Assembly (NCBI RefSeq): GCF_900172365.1
Contig: NZ_FWFJ01000006.1
Location: 57,776 to 121,775 of the forward strand
DNA from: Roseovarius gaetbuli
Lineage (GTDB): Bacteria > Pseudomonadota > Alphaproteobacteria > Rhodobacterales > Rhodobacteraceae
Length of the DNA: 64,000 nt
Direction of reading: 5' to 3'
Shown: positions 37,972-46,183 of the stretch, one piece after another
How positions within the stretch are numbered: position 1 is the first letter of the stretch
How the letters are laid out: every line of letters begins with the position of its first letter
The notes under the pieces: generated by a model
The model's database searches: none
Told to the model about the DNA's origin: nothing
What the model saw: only the letters and a program-made list of their open reading frames with translations
Position numbers and translations under genes: made by a program

Positions 37972-39045
37972 CTAATCGTCTTCGTCCTCGCTGTCCTCCT
38001 CGGCCACCACGAGGGTGATTTCGCCCCCGGCTTCGAGGGTGCGAACGGCATTGACCACGGCCGTCATCGCCTCTTCGCCATCACGCCCTTTCACGCGGCC
38101 AAGCTCTTGCATCTCTTCGCGGATCGCTTCGGCCATCCGCTTGCTCATATTCTCAAGAATGAACTCGGAAACCGGTGCCAGTGCCCCGGCCGAGGCCGCC
38201 GCAAGCGCCGTGACAAGAACCGGTTGATCGACCTCGCGGATCACACGCGGGATATCGACGGCATTCACCCGCTCGGGAATGTGGACAAAGGTAAAGATCG
38301 CGCGCCGCACGAGGGCGGCAAAATCCTGATCGGTTTCATCCAGCCCGATCAGAACATCGTCGCGCGTTGCCGCAGGCGACGAATTCAGGATCGCGCCAAC
38401 CCGTTCCACGGCGCCCTGGGCAAAGGCGGTCTCGGGGACGTCATGCAACTGTGCCGCAAGCGCAAGCCCGATCCGGTCCACCGCTGCCGGGCTGACTGAC
38501 CCGGTTTGCGACACGGCATAGGTGATCCGCCGCGCCTTGTCGCCCGGCAGTTTGCCAAGCAATTCGGCCGCGCGGGCGACATCCAATTTGGATAACATGA
38601 CCGCCGCCACCTCGGCACTTTCGGTTTCGACGATCGGTATCAGGTCTTTCAGATCAGCCTGTCTGATCAACTCCCAGGGGTCGCCATACTGGCGCACACC
38701 CGCCTCTTTGCGTAGCCTCGCGGCGGTTTGCGGGCTGATCCGCCCATCAAGCGCCGTCAGCGCCCCAGACATGCCACGCGGAAAGGTAAGGCCCATCCCC
38801 TCCAACTCCTGCGCGAACTCGGCAACAACATCGGCAAGGGTTGACCGGTCAACATAGCGCATCGAGCCCATTTCCGTCGTAAGCTGCGCCTGAAGCGGCT
38901 CCGGCAAATCGGTCAACGGCACGTCCGCGCCTTCGTTCAGCAAGAACCGCACGATAATGGCCGCCTTCTGGCGACGTGACAAATGGCTGGTTGCACCTGC
39001 ACGCGGTGATGCAGAAATGCGCGCCAATGGTGTGGAATTGCTCAT
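37972..39045 (-). CDS. fliG: FliG-like flagellar motor switch protein
   Basis: This 357-aa protein has the three-part FliG layout: LSRRQKAAIIVRFLLNEG at the N-terminus, the middle domain with IRQADLKDLIPIVETESAEVAAVMLSKL split by loops, and the C-terminal domain ending MQELGRVKGRDGEEAMTAVV. FliG forms the switch and torque ring under the flagellar basal body. It ends in an acidic tail. No other flagellar gene is in the window, so it is separated from the main flagellar cluster and may be a second copy. Confidence 0.82.
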   Translation of the reverse strand: MSNSTPLARISASPRAGATSHLSRRQKAAIIVRFLLNEGADVPLTDLPEPLQAQLTTEMGSMRYVDRSTLADVVAEFAQELEGMGLTFPRGMSGALTALDGRISPQTAARLRKEAGVRQYGDPWELIRQADLKDLIPIVETESAEVAAVMLSKLDVARAAELLGKLPGDKARRITYAVSQTGSVSPAAVDRIGLALAAQLHDVPETAFAQGAVERVGAILNSSPAATRDDVLIGLDETDQDFAALVRRAIFTFVHIPERVNAVDIPRVIREVDQPVLVTALAAASAGALAPVSEFILENMSKRMAEAIREEMQELGRVKGRDGEEAMTAVVNAVRTLEAGGEITLVVAEEDSEDEDD

Positions 39046-39243
39046 GCCGTCCCCTTATCCGAAAGCTTTCCGGATCATAGGGCGGCAAGAGTGAAGAAAT
39101 ATCTAAGCGTCCCGGATTTTTGCAGGCCCGTTTCTTCTGGCCATAAATATCCCCGCGCGGAGCGCATCCCGCACTCGCCAATTGCGCAGAGGGGACGAGC
39201 CGACAAAACTGCCGGTCCCCCACGCGCCAATCAGGAAAACAGC

Positions 39244-39261
39244 GCGCGCGTCACCGCGCAC
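39244..39261 (-). terminator. Possible gcrA terminator
   Basis: On the minus strand a 7-bp GC-rich stem (39255-39261 with 39244-39250, including one G-U pair) with a GTGA tetraloop is followed by GCTGTTTTCC. It lies 29 bases past the gcrA stop. The T-run is short, so confidence is moderate to low. Confidence 0.45.
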
Positions 39262-39289
39262 CACTTTTTCAAACGGGTCAGGCGGGATG

Positions 39290-39889
39290 TTACCGCTTGC
39301 GGTCGCGGCGGCTGCTCATCGGCTGAAAGGCGACGCCGACATGGGCTTCGCAATAGGGCTTGCCCGATTGCACCGGCAGACCACAGAACCAGAAATCCGG
39401 CGTCGCGGGGTCGCCCACCGGCCATTTACAGGTCCGCTCGGTCAGCTCCATCAAGGTCAGGCGCTTGGCCTTCTTCTCGACTTCGCTCACCTTGGCAAGG
39501 GCCGCGGGGTCGATCTCATTGGCCGAGGGCTGCGGCGGCAGGGGCTGGCCTGCGGGAATGATCGCCTTGATCCGGCTAACCGGCGCGGGGGCCGGGGGCG
39601 CTTCGACAGCGGCCTCGGGTTTGGGCGCGGGCTTTGGCGCGGGTTTCGGGGCGGCGGGTTTCGCCTTGGCCTTGGCCTCTGGCGCGGCTTTCGCCTTGGC
39701 ATCAGACGCGGCACCCGCAGTGGTGGCGCTGCCCCCTGATCCGTTGCGGTTCGACAGGCCAAGACGATGCACCTTACCGATCACGGCATTGCGGGTCACT
39801 CCGCCAAGCTCTTTTGCGATCTGGCTGGCCGACTGACCTTCCCCCCACATCTTTTTCAACAGTTCAACGCGTTCGTCGTTCCAGGACAT
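39290..39889 (-). CDS. gcrA: Cell-cycle regulator GcrA
   Basis: This alphaproteobacterial transcription cofactor binds sigma-70 and acts at CcrM-methylated GANTC promoters. The N-terminal SWNDERVELLKKMWGEGQSA helix-turn-helix and VTRNAVIGKVHRLGL are diagnostic. A Lys/Pro/Ala-rich linker (about 60-120) follows, then a C-terminal sigma-binding region with Cys residues (CKWPVGDPATPDFWFCG, PYCEAHVG). Length is 199 aa, slightly longer than Caulobacter GcrA because of the linker. Confidence 0.96.
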   Translation of the reverse strand: MSWNDERVELLKKMWGEGQSASQIAKELGGVTRNAVIGKVHRLGLSNRNGSGGSATTAGAASDAKAKAAPEAKAKAKPAAPKPAPKPAPKPEAAVEAPPAPAPVSRIKAIIPAGQPLPPQPSANEIDPAALAKVSEVEKKAKRLTLMELTERTCKWPVGDPATPDFWFCGLPVQSGKPYCEAHVGVAFQPMSSRRDRKR

Positions 39890-40094
39890 CGGGGCTTCCT
39901 CATGTCAAAAGGCGGCCCGGGCCATCGGCCCGCCGCCTTGCAAATTCGATCAAGGCCCTATTCTAATCACTGGCGGCTGAGTTACAAGGCATCGAATCGA
40001 CCCACGACGCGCCAATTTCGGCCTGCAAGGGGCCGAAAGCGGGCCCGGCCCGGACGGGCGCAGCAAAAGCGCCACCAGAAATGAGGATAACGAG

Positions 40095-40925
40095 ATGACA
40101 CAGGCAAGCGGTCAGGACCGGCCATCCCCACAGATGACAATGGGCACACGGCGCTTTGGCCGGGTCAACTGGCTTGGGCTGGCAACACTGGCCGAGCGCG
40201 AAGTGCGCCGCTTCCTGGCGGTCTGGACCCAGACCTTGCTGGCGCCGCTCGTCACGGCCGGCCTGTTCCTTTTGATCTTCAGCATCGCCATCGGCCCGCG
40301 CCGGGGCGATGTGATGGGGGTCAGCTTTACCACCTTCATCGCGCCGGGCATCCTGATGATGACGGTGATCCAGAACGCCTTCGCCAATGCCTCTTCCTCG
40401 ATCGTGATTTCCAAGGTTCAGGGCAATATCGTCGACACGCTGATGCCTCCGCTGAGCGGCGGCGAGCTGGTGCTGGGCTATCTTGCGGGAGGAACCGGGC
40501 GCGGCCTGTTGGTGGCCTTTGCCATCGGTTTTGGCCTGTTGGTGTTCCTCGGCATCGGGGTGCAGCATCCGCTCTGGGCCCTGGCCTTTGTCTTTCTCGG
40601 AGCGGCCTTCATGAGCGGCGTTGGCATCATCGCGGGCATCTATGCCAACAAGTTTGATCAAATGGCGGCGATCACCAATTTCATCGTCACGCCACTCGCG
40701 TTCCTGTCAGGCACGTTTTACTCGGTTGATGCCTTGCCGCCGGTGCTCAATACGATCACCCATTTCAACCCGATCTTCTATCTGATCGACGGCGCACGCT
40801 ATGGTGTGATCGGCGTCTCGGACAGCTCTCCGATGCTGGGTCTTGCGGTTGGTGTCGGCTCCACGCTGGCGGTCTGCCTTGTGGCCTGGCGGATGCTTGC
40901 GACGGGCTATCGCCTCAAGGCCTAG
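40095..40925 (+). CDS. ABC-2 type transporter permease
   Basis: This 276-aa integral membrane protein has six predicted helices and the ABC-2 permease signature near GTFYSVDALPP and HFNPIFYLIDGARYGVIG, as in YadH and NodJ relatives. It is an exporter permease, perhaps for a lipid, polysaccharide or drug. No ATP-binding partner is adjacent on either side, so the ATPase must be encoded elsewhere or lies outside the family. Confidence 0.85.
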   Translation: MTQASGQDRPSPQMTMGTRRFGRVNWLGLATLAEREVRRFLAVWTQTLLAPLVTAGLFLLIFSIAIGPRRGDVMGVSFTTFIAPGILMMTVIQNAFANASSSIVISKVQGNIVDTLMPPLSGGELVLGYLAGGTGRGLLVAFAIGFGLLVFLGIGVQHPLWALAFVFLGAAFMSGVGIIAGIYANKFDQMAAITNFIVTPLAFLSGTFYSVDALPPVLNTITHFNPIFYLIDGARYGVIGVSDSSPMLGLAVGVGSTLAVCLVAWRMLATGYRLKA

Positions 40926-40936
40926 CCTTGGATGAC

Positions 40937-41287
40937 CTAGCGACAGATCCGCTCCGCGCGCTCTGAATAGGCCTTGTAAGAGCGCCAGAACCGTTCGTCA
41001 CCCGGACGATCCGACTGGCGGACATCCTGCGCCTCTTGCGGGTCGCGATAAAACCGGACCGCGCGGCGCTGTTCAGAGCCGGAAAGGGTCTGGTTTGCCA
41101 CAGCCTGAATACAGCCGCACAATGCGCGCGAGCGGGCCTTGCGATCTGAACTCATGCAGGCATTGCTGATCGGGCCAGAGGCCATCGGCGCGGCGCGCGG
41201 CACATTGCGCGTGTCACTCTTGAAGCCGTTCGCCCCGCCACAGCCTGCCAGGAACAGCATCATGCCAAGGGTTGAAAGTCGTTTCAT
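40937..41287 (-). CDS. Small lipoprotein, conserved hypothetical
   Basis: This 116-aa protein has a lipoprotein signal (MKRLSTLGMMLFLAGC). The mature part carries a cysteine pair region (NACMSS, CGCIQAV) and a charged C-terminus ending RAERICR. Start at 41287 is inferred from the lipobox position. Its stop lies 12 bases from the permease stop, convergent. I know similar Rhodobacteraceae proteins misnamed as transporters; no function is established. Confidence 0.75.
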   Translation of the reverse strand: MKRLSTLGMMLFLAGCGGANGFKSDTRNVPRAAPMASGPISNACMSSDRKARSRALCGCIQAVANQTLSGSEQRRAVRFYRDPQEAQDVRQSDRPGDERFWRSYKAYSERAERICR

Positions 41288-41461
41288 CACCGCGCCTCTT
41301 GTTTGCCTATAGGCCCTGACGGCCATTTTTTATGTGCTCGTTACACCGATCAATGCCTGATCACGGCCGGATTTTCAATTCACATCGTGACCAAGGCCTG
41401 CGACAGTTGCGCAAAGCGCCCGACGGGCGGTCATCGTTTGAAAGAAAGAAGTATCCGCGTT

Positions 41462-42289
41462 ATGGATTTCAACCTCTCGACCGTTTTCTTCGTGTTTTTC
41501 CTGATCATGGTGCTGCAACCGATCCTTATGGGGCGGATGTTTGCCCTGCGCCGGGCGCAGGCGATCCGCGCGATCGAACGCAAGCGGGGCTCGCGGGTGA
41601 TCACCATGATCCACCGACAGGAAAAGCGCAGCCTGTTCGGCTTTAGCATGTCGAGCCAGATCGGGCTGGAAGATGCGCAAAGCATCATCTCGGCGATCAA
41701 GGCCACGCCGGACAACACGCCGATTGATATCGTTCTGCACACGCCCGGCGGGCTTGTGATCGCCTCAATGCAAATCGCCCGCGCGATTGAGGCGCACCCC
41801 GCAAAGGTCACGGTGTTCGTGCCGATCTATGCCATGTCCGGCGGCACCCTGATGGCCCTCGCCGCCGATGAAATCGTGATGGGCGAGTTTTCGATGCTGG
41901 GGCCGATTGACCCGCAGATCATGGGAATTTCCGCCGCCTCGATCATCGCTGCACGCGATGCCAAGCCGATAGAACACGTCTCGGATATCGCCCTTGTGCT
42001 GGCCGATGTCAGTGACAAGGCCACCGCTCAGGTGAAACGCGGCGCGGTCGAGATCATGACCCCACGTCTGGCGCGCGACAAGGCCGAGGCCCTGGCCGAA
42101 ACGCTGACCTCAGGGCAATGGACCCACGATTACGCGCTTACCCCGGTCGAGGCCACCGATCTCGGCCTGCCAATCACGGTTGGCTTGCCACAAGGGGTGC
42201 TTGATCTGATGACGCTCTATCCGTCTCCGGTCAAGCAGTCTGCGGTGGAATTCCTGCCCTTCGATCCGCCGGGTCGGCGCATGGGCTAG
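41462..42289 (+). CDS. Serine-dehydrogenase-proteinase (SDH/ClpP-like) family membrane protein
   Basis: This 275-aa protein has one N-terminal membrane helix (about residues 5-25) and a crotonase/ClpP-like protease fold of the SDH_protease family. IDIVLHTPGGLV forms the strand-loop before the active site, AMSGGTLMALAADEIVMG provides the candidate nucleophile Ser, and LGPIDPQIMG follows. Such proteins are membrane-bound serine proteases related to SppA. It may process membrane or secreted proteins; the substrate is unknown. Confidence 0.82.
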   Translation: MDFNLSTVFFVFFLIMVLQPILMGRMFALRRAQAIRAIERKRGSRVITMIHRQEKRSLFGFSMSSQIGLEDAQSIISAIKATPDNTPIDIVLHTPGGLVIASMQIARAIEAHPAKVTVFVPIYAMSGGTLMALAADEIVMGEFSMLGPIDPQIMGISAASIIAARDAKPIEHVSDIALVLADVSDKATAQVKRGAVEIMTPRLARDKAEALAETLTSGQWTHDYALTPVEATDLGLPITVGLPQGVLDLMTLYPSPVKQSAVEFLPFDPPGRRMG

Positions 42290-42317
42290 CGGACCCGGCG
42301 CGTGTATGTCAGGTTTG

Positions 42318-42491
42318 AGCCTATTCCGTTGAAAAACTCGCCTGATCGCTCGAAAGGGCAAGATCAGCAGAATATTGTCCCGCTAAAACGCCATTCTGGA
42401 AGTACCGTTTGTCAATTGGCCTGTGACGAGAACAGTGTTCCAAGTTTCCGAGGCGATTTTGGCGTAGCGGAGTTTTTCAACAGAATAAGCC
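42318..42491. mobile_element. 174-bp MITE-like element with IS1182-type terminal repeats
   Basis: The 22-bp ends (42318-42339 and, inverted, 42470-42491) match at 19 of 22 positions, sharing GTTGAAAAACTC. They match the left end of the IS at 63129-63150 at 18 and 20 of 22 positions. No transposase lies inside; the 84-codon frame across it has no recognisable character. I see no clear target duplication. The flank to 42647 holds no gene; this is the only gene-free stretch over 300 bases. Confidence 0.7.
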
Positions 42492-42647
42492 CTTACCAGA
42501 CCTCAGCCGCAACCGAAGCATTAGGCACTTCGGGCGAAGAGGTGCCGTTCGCTTAGTCAGCACTGAACGTCAGATCATTCAGGTGTAAGGGTGACACTGC
42601 GTCATAATCTTTGGTGGATGTGGAGGATGCATCGATGGTTACGAAGC

Positions 42648-43256
42648 CTAAAGCTTTTCCAACTGTCCTTCTTTGTTTTGGGCAAGGCGATTTACCATCA
42701 ATCGCGTCAGAAATAGAGCGAATTCAGGGTTGTAGCTGCATACACGCATGATCGTATCGCGGTCGATCCAAGTTAATTTGACCGGGCCTAAGGCACGTAC
42801 GGTCGCTGTACGATTGCCATCTGCGACGAAGAAGGCAATTTCACCAAAGATTGATCCCTCTTGCAAAATCCGCCCAAATTCCTCTACGACAACCGTACCT
42901 TCAGCTAAGACATAGAATCTGTCAGCAGCTTCACCCGAACGGAAGATGACAGCACCGTCCGCATAATTCGCACTTGTCATGAACGGCAGGAGAATGGTGA
43001 GGTTCGGCTCCTCCATAAGGGCCGCGCGCATACGTTTGCGAGTTTGCAGTTGTTCGAAAATACGCCACAAATTCATAGGTAAAAGGAGAAGGTGCAAGGC
43101 GAGTATGGGCATGAGCCCTGCCGCGATGCTGTAGGTGATGAAGAAGAGGTTTGATGTAATCGCGACGAGACGCAGGGGCAGTAGTGTGCGCATGCAGAAC
43201 GTCAGGAATACAAGCGCCGACGCGGCATAGCCAATGATGTCGACGATTGAGAACAT
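42648..43256 (-). CDS. Membrane-anchored cyclic-nucleotide-binding (Crp-like) domain protein
   Basis: This 202-aa protein has two to three N-terminal hydrophobic helices (about residues 5-65) followed by a cNMP-binding beta-roll (about 85-200): ADGAVIFRSGEAADRFYVL, then GEIAFFVADGNRTATVRA, the phosphate-binding-cassette equivalent. There is no DNA-binding or kinase domain, so it may sense cAMP or cGMP, or merely use the fold, at the inner membrane. The base composition is AT-richer than the surroundings and it adjoins the MITE, suggesting acquisition. Confidence 0.75.
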   Translation of the reverse strand: MFSIVDIIGYAASALVFLTFCMRTLLPLRLVAITSNLFFITYSIAAGLMPILALHLLLLPMNLWRIFEQLQTRKRMRAALMEEPNLTILLPFMTSANYADGAVIFRSGEAADRFYVLAEGTVVVEEFGRILQEGSIFGEIAFFVADGNRTATVRALGPVKLTWIDRDTIMRVCSYNPEFALFLTRLMVNRLAQNKEGQLEKL

Positions 43257-43542
43257 ATCAGTCCCAGCTAATGTTTCGTGCTATGCATGCATGTCTTGCA
43301 ACTGCGCAGAAAACGCAAAACGAATCCTACTGTAGCGACTTGTGTATAGCTACACGCGCCGGAAGTGTTAAAAAATCCTTCTGTGCCGAGAGGTATGGTA
43401 AATCGCGCGTAAGCCAAGGTCCGCAAAGTCCGCAAAATGGGCATTGACCATCCCAAGAATTTGCAATGAAAAGGCGCCCTGCGCTGTCTTCATCAGTAGC
43501 GGCTCTTGCCCTTCAGGGCGTCGCGAGCCCGTTTTGCATCAT
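43257..43542. other. Gene-free interval, 286 bases
   Basis: The interval is AT-rich near 43257-43430 and returns to typical composition afterwards. I see no convincing ORF, tRNA, terminator with a T-run, or strong operator in it. It probably holds the promoter of the cyclic-nucleotide-binding protein gene at its left end. Confidence 0.5.
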
Positions 43543-44472
43543 CTACTGCAAAGGGCTGGGCTGAAACCGGATCACCTCGCGGCCTTGTGCCGTTGTGCTG
43601 CGATAAACGATCTGATCAGGCAGGCGCAGGGTGATGGCCTTTCCCGAGTTATGCGCCGACCAGGGGCGGCCGGTGTCCAGACAGGTTGCATCGACGCCGG
43701 AGTACTCCGCGCGCGTCCGCACGCGCCGCAACCCGCTCAGATCGCTCAGCACGGTCTTGCCCGCCTGTCGCACGGTGGCGCGGCGCAGGATCTCGCGGCC
43801 AAGCTGCGTGGTCCGCTCGCTCTGTCCCGCCAGATCAGACCACACCCCGCACACATGCGCGGTGCCATTCACCGACACCAATTCGGCCGCCACGCGCACC
43901 CCGCCGCCCGAGCTATAGCGCCCTTCGGCGATGCTGGCACCGGGCGCGAGGCGCACGAGGCGGCTGTTGCGGGTCAGGAACGGCACCACCTCAAGGCCGT
44001 GGCCCATGGCGCCATTGCCGGTCTGGCGAAAGGTGATGTGGGGATCGCTGCCGCCGCCATTGCCGCGGCTGATCGTCTGGCGGGGCAGAAAGACCTCGGG
44101 GATGCGCCCCGCGCGCCAAGGCAGGTCGGTCAGTACACAGCGCGCGGGCGCGCCGGCGTAATCCAGACGCGGCGCGGTTTGCGCCATAAAGCCGAGGTCC
44201 TGATAAATCCGCTGCCCTTCGACATAGACACTGGCCAGTTTCACGATGTTGCGCGCGGTGCCCGATTTATAGCTCGACTGGCTTTCGCTTTGCGCCCATG
44301 TGCCGCAAAGCGCGGTGCGGCCATCCTTGGGGCGCAACTCGGCGGCGATGGTGATGCCGCCGCCCGAAGTATAGCTGCCATGGCTCAGGGTGACCCGCTC
44401 GGAGAGCGTATTCTGGGCCTGTGCCGAGGTGGCAATCCCAAGGATCAGGGCAAGAACGAACGCGTGTTTCAT
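43543..44472 (-). CDS. Exported protein with two tandem ~90-residue repeats
   Basis: The Sec signal ends near ATSAQAQ. Two homologous modules follow at residues about 29-119 and 181-271, offset by exactly 152: YTSGGG/YSSGGG, CGTW/CGVW, a second Cys (C112/C264) and a closing PW (118-119/270-271) all align. Each module has two cysteines, which could form a disulfide. A linker with a Gly/Ser-rich part joins them. I recognise no known domain. Start at 44472 (MKHAFVLAL) is inferred from the signal peptide. Confidence 0.75.
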   Translation of the reverse strand: MKHAFVLALILGIATSAQAQNTLSERVTLSHGSYTSGGGITIAAELRPKDGRTALCGTWAQSESQSSYKSGTARNIVKLASVYVEGQRIYQDLGFMAQTAPRLDYAGAPARCVLTDLPWRAGRIPEVFLPRQTISRGNGGGSDPHITFRQTGNGAMGHGLEVVPFLTRNSRLVRLAPGASIAEGRYSSGGGVRVAAELVSVNGTAHVCGVWSDLAGQSERTTQLGREILRRATVRQAGKTVLSDLSGLRRVRTRAEYSGVDATCLDTGRPWSAHNSGKAITLRLPDQIVYRSTTAQGREVIRFQPSPLQ

Positions 44473-44559
44473 GGCGGGCCTCCGGGGCTGTTTCATCCAG
44501 CCTAGCAGGGCTTGCGCCAGGGCTCAATTCACGGCTTTGCGTATGCGCGTCAGGTGGCG

Positions 44560-45606
44560 TCAGACAGCCACCTGCAAAAGCTGATCTTCGATCATCCGGT
44601 CGGCAACACGCGCGGGGCTGAGGTCTTCGCCTTCTGCGCGGGTCAGGATTTTCGCCATGGTGGCCTGCATCGCGTCAAGGCGTTCGGCGACCCATGGTCC
44701 GCTATCGGGGATCTGCAAAATCTCGGCGGCAACATTGATGATCCCGCCGCCATTGGCCACGTAATCGGGCAGATAGAGAATGCCGCGCGTGTGCAGTGTG
44801 GCGGCGTCTTCGGGCGTCGCAAGCTGATTGTTGGCGGCGCCGGCCACAAGGCGGGCCTGTATTTCCGGGATGGTGCGGGCGTTCAGGATGCCGCCAATCG
44901 CGCAGGGCGCGAAAATATCGGCCTGGGTGGCGTGAATGCGGCTCAGGGGTACGACGTTTGCGCCAAGCTCCCTGACGGCCCTGGTCACGCATCGCGCATC
45001 CATATCCGCCACGCTCAGCCGCGCGCCCACCTCGTGCAGCAGCCGACACAGATGCCAGCCGACATGGCCAAGCCCCTGAACGGCGACGTGACGTCCGGCC
45101 AAATCGTCGCTGCCAAAGACCTGCGCCGCCCCGGCGCGCATGGCGTTGAACACGCCCTTTGCGGTGATCGGCGAAGGGTCGCCGCTGGCGTATTGCCCGT
45201 GATCAAGCCCGGCGACAAAGCGCGTCTCGCGGGCAATTTCGGCCATGTCCTCGGGGGCCATGCCCATATCTTCGGCGGTCCAGTAGCGGCCCTGCAAGGC
45301 ATTGATCGCCCGGCCCATGGCGCGCAGCATTTCGGGGGTCTTGTCGCGGCTCGGATCGCCCATGATCACGGCCTTGCCGCCCCCCAAAGGAAGGCCCGCC
45401 GCGGCATTCTTATAGCTCATGCCGCGCGACAGGTTGAGCACATCGTCAATCGCCGCCGCGTCGCTGTCATAGGTCCGCATCCGCAGACCGCCCGCCGCCG
45501 GCCCAAGCCGTGTGGAATGCAGCGCGATATACCCGCGCAGGCCGCTGTCACGGTCCTCGACCCGGTGCAATTCTTCGTGGCTGGTTGACGCAAGACGTGT
45601 GAGCAT
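44560..45606 (-). CDS. ldh: Leucine dehydrogenase-type Glu/Leu/Phe/Val dehydrogenase
   Basis: This NAD-dependent amino-acid dehydrogenase (348 aa) deaminates a branched-chain or related amino acid. MSYKNAAAGLPLGGGKAVI carries the substrate Lys (K66) and catalytic Lys (K78) in the order of leucine dehydrogenase, and the dinucleotide fold has VQGLGHVGW. Start at 45606 is MLTRLASTS. It is divergent from an Lrp/AsnC regulator (118-base shared region), which likely controls it in response to the amino acid. Confidence 0.88.
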   Translation of the reverse strand: MLTRLASTSHEELHRVEDRDSGLRGYIALHSTRLGPAAGGLRMRTYDSDAAAIDDVLNLSRGMSYKNAAAGLPLGGGKAVIMGDPSRDKTPEMLRAMGRAINALQGRYWTAEDMGMAPEDMAEIARETRFVAGLDHGQYASGDPSPITAKGVFNAMRAGAAQVFGSDDLAGRHVAVQGLGHVGWHLCRLLHEVGARLSVADMDARCVTRAVRELGANVVPLSRIHATQADIFAPCAIGGILNARTIPEIQARLVAGAANNQLATPEDAATLHTRGILYLPDYVANGGGIINVAAEILQIPDSGPWVAERLDAMQATMAKILTRAEGEDLSPARVADRMIEDQLLQVAV

Positions 45607-45724
45607 GGTGGTATTCTCCTTTGCACTAGCGTAATGGCTCGCCTGCGCGGAAAAACAGCAAACTTTGATCACTTGCACGTGACATTTGGGGGAACCCCCT
45701 AAACTGGCCCGGGATTTTAGGCGA

Positions 45725-46180
45725 ATGGACAAGATAGACCGTCAGATCATTTCTGCCCTGCAACGCGATGGTCGGATAAAACTGGCTGACCTCTCAGAGC
45801 AGGTTGGCCTGTCGACGACGCCACTGGCCCGGCGCATTGCCCGGCTTGAAACCTCGGGCATGATCACCGGATATGCCGCGCGCGTGGATCAGGAAAAGCT
45901 TGGGCTGCCGCTCAACGTGTTCATCTTTGTCGAGCTGGAGCATCATACCCGCGACGCCATTTCCAAATTCGAGACCTGGCTGCGCCGGTTTGACGAGGTG
46001 ATGGAATGCTATTTGTTGACCGGCACGCGCGATGTTCTTATCCGGGTCGTGGCCGCTGACCTTGCCGACTTTGACCGGTTTCTGGAAGATGGGTTGATGC
46101 AAACCCCCGGTATCCGCTCGATGCGGTCAAGTTTTGCCTTGCGCACGATGATCCGGCGCGATGCCCTGCCCGAGGTGTGA
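45725..46180 (+). CDS. Lrp/AsnC family transcriptional regulator
   Basis: This 151-aa protein has an N-terminal helix-turn-helix (LADLSEQVGLSTTPLARRIARL, in two helices) and the C-terminal RAM/ACT-like domain (VFIFVELEHH, MECYLLTGTRDVLIRVV). It starts MDKIDRQIISAL, with the upstream frame ignored. It is divergent from leucine dehydrogenase and 3 bases before a geranylgeranyl-reductase-like gene, so it is probably a local regulator of amino-acid catabolism. Confidence 0.9.
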   Translation: MDKIDRQIISALQRDGRIKLADLSEQVGLSTTPLARRIARLETSGMITGYAARVDQEKLGLPLNVFIFVELEHHTRDAISKFETWLRRFDEVMECYLLTGTRDVLIRVVAADLADFDRFLEDGLMQTPGIRSMRSSFALRTMIRRDALPEV

Positions 46181-46183
46181 TGC

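Noticed and set aside
42302..42556. 84-codon plus-strand frame across the MITE
   Set aside because: It begins outside and runs through the terminal repeats with no recognisable character or ribosome site.
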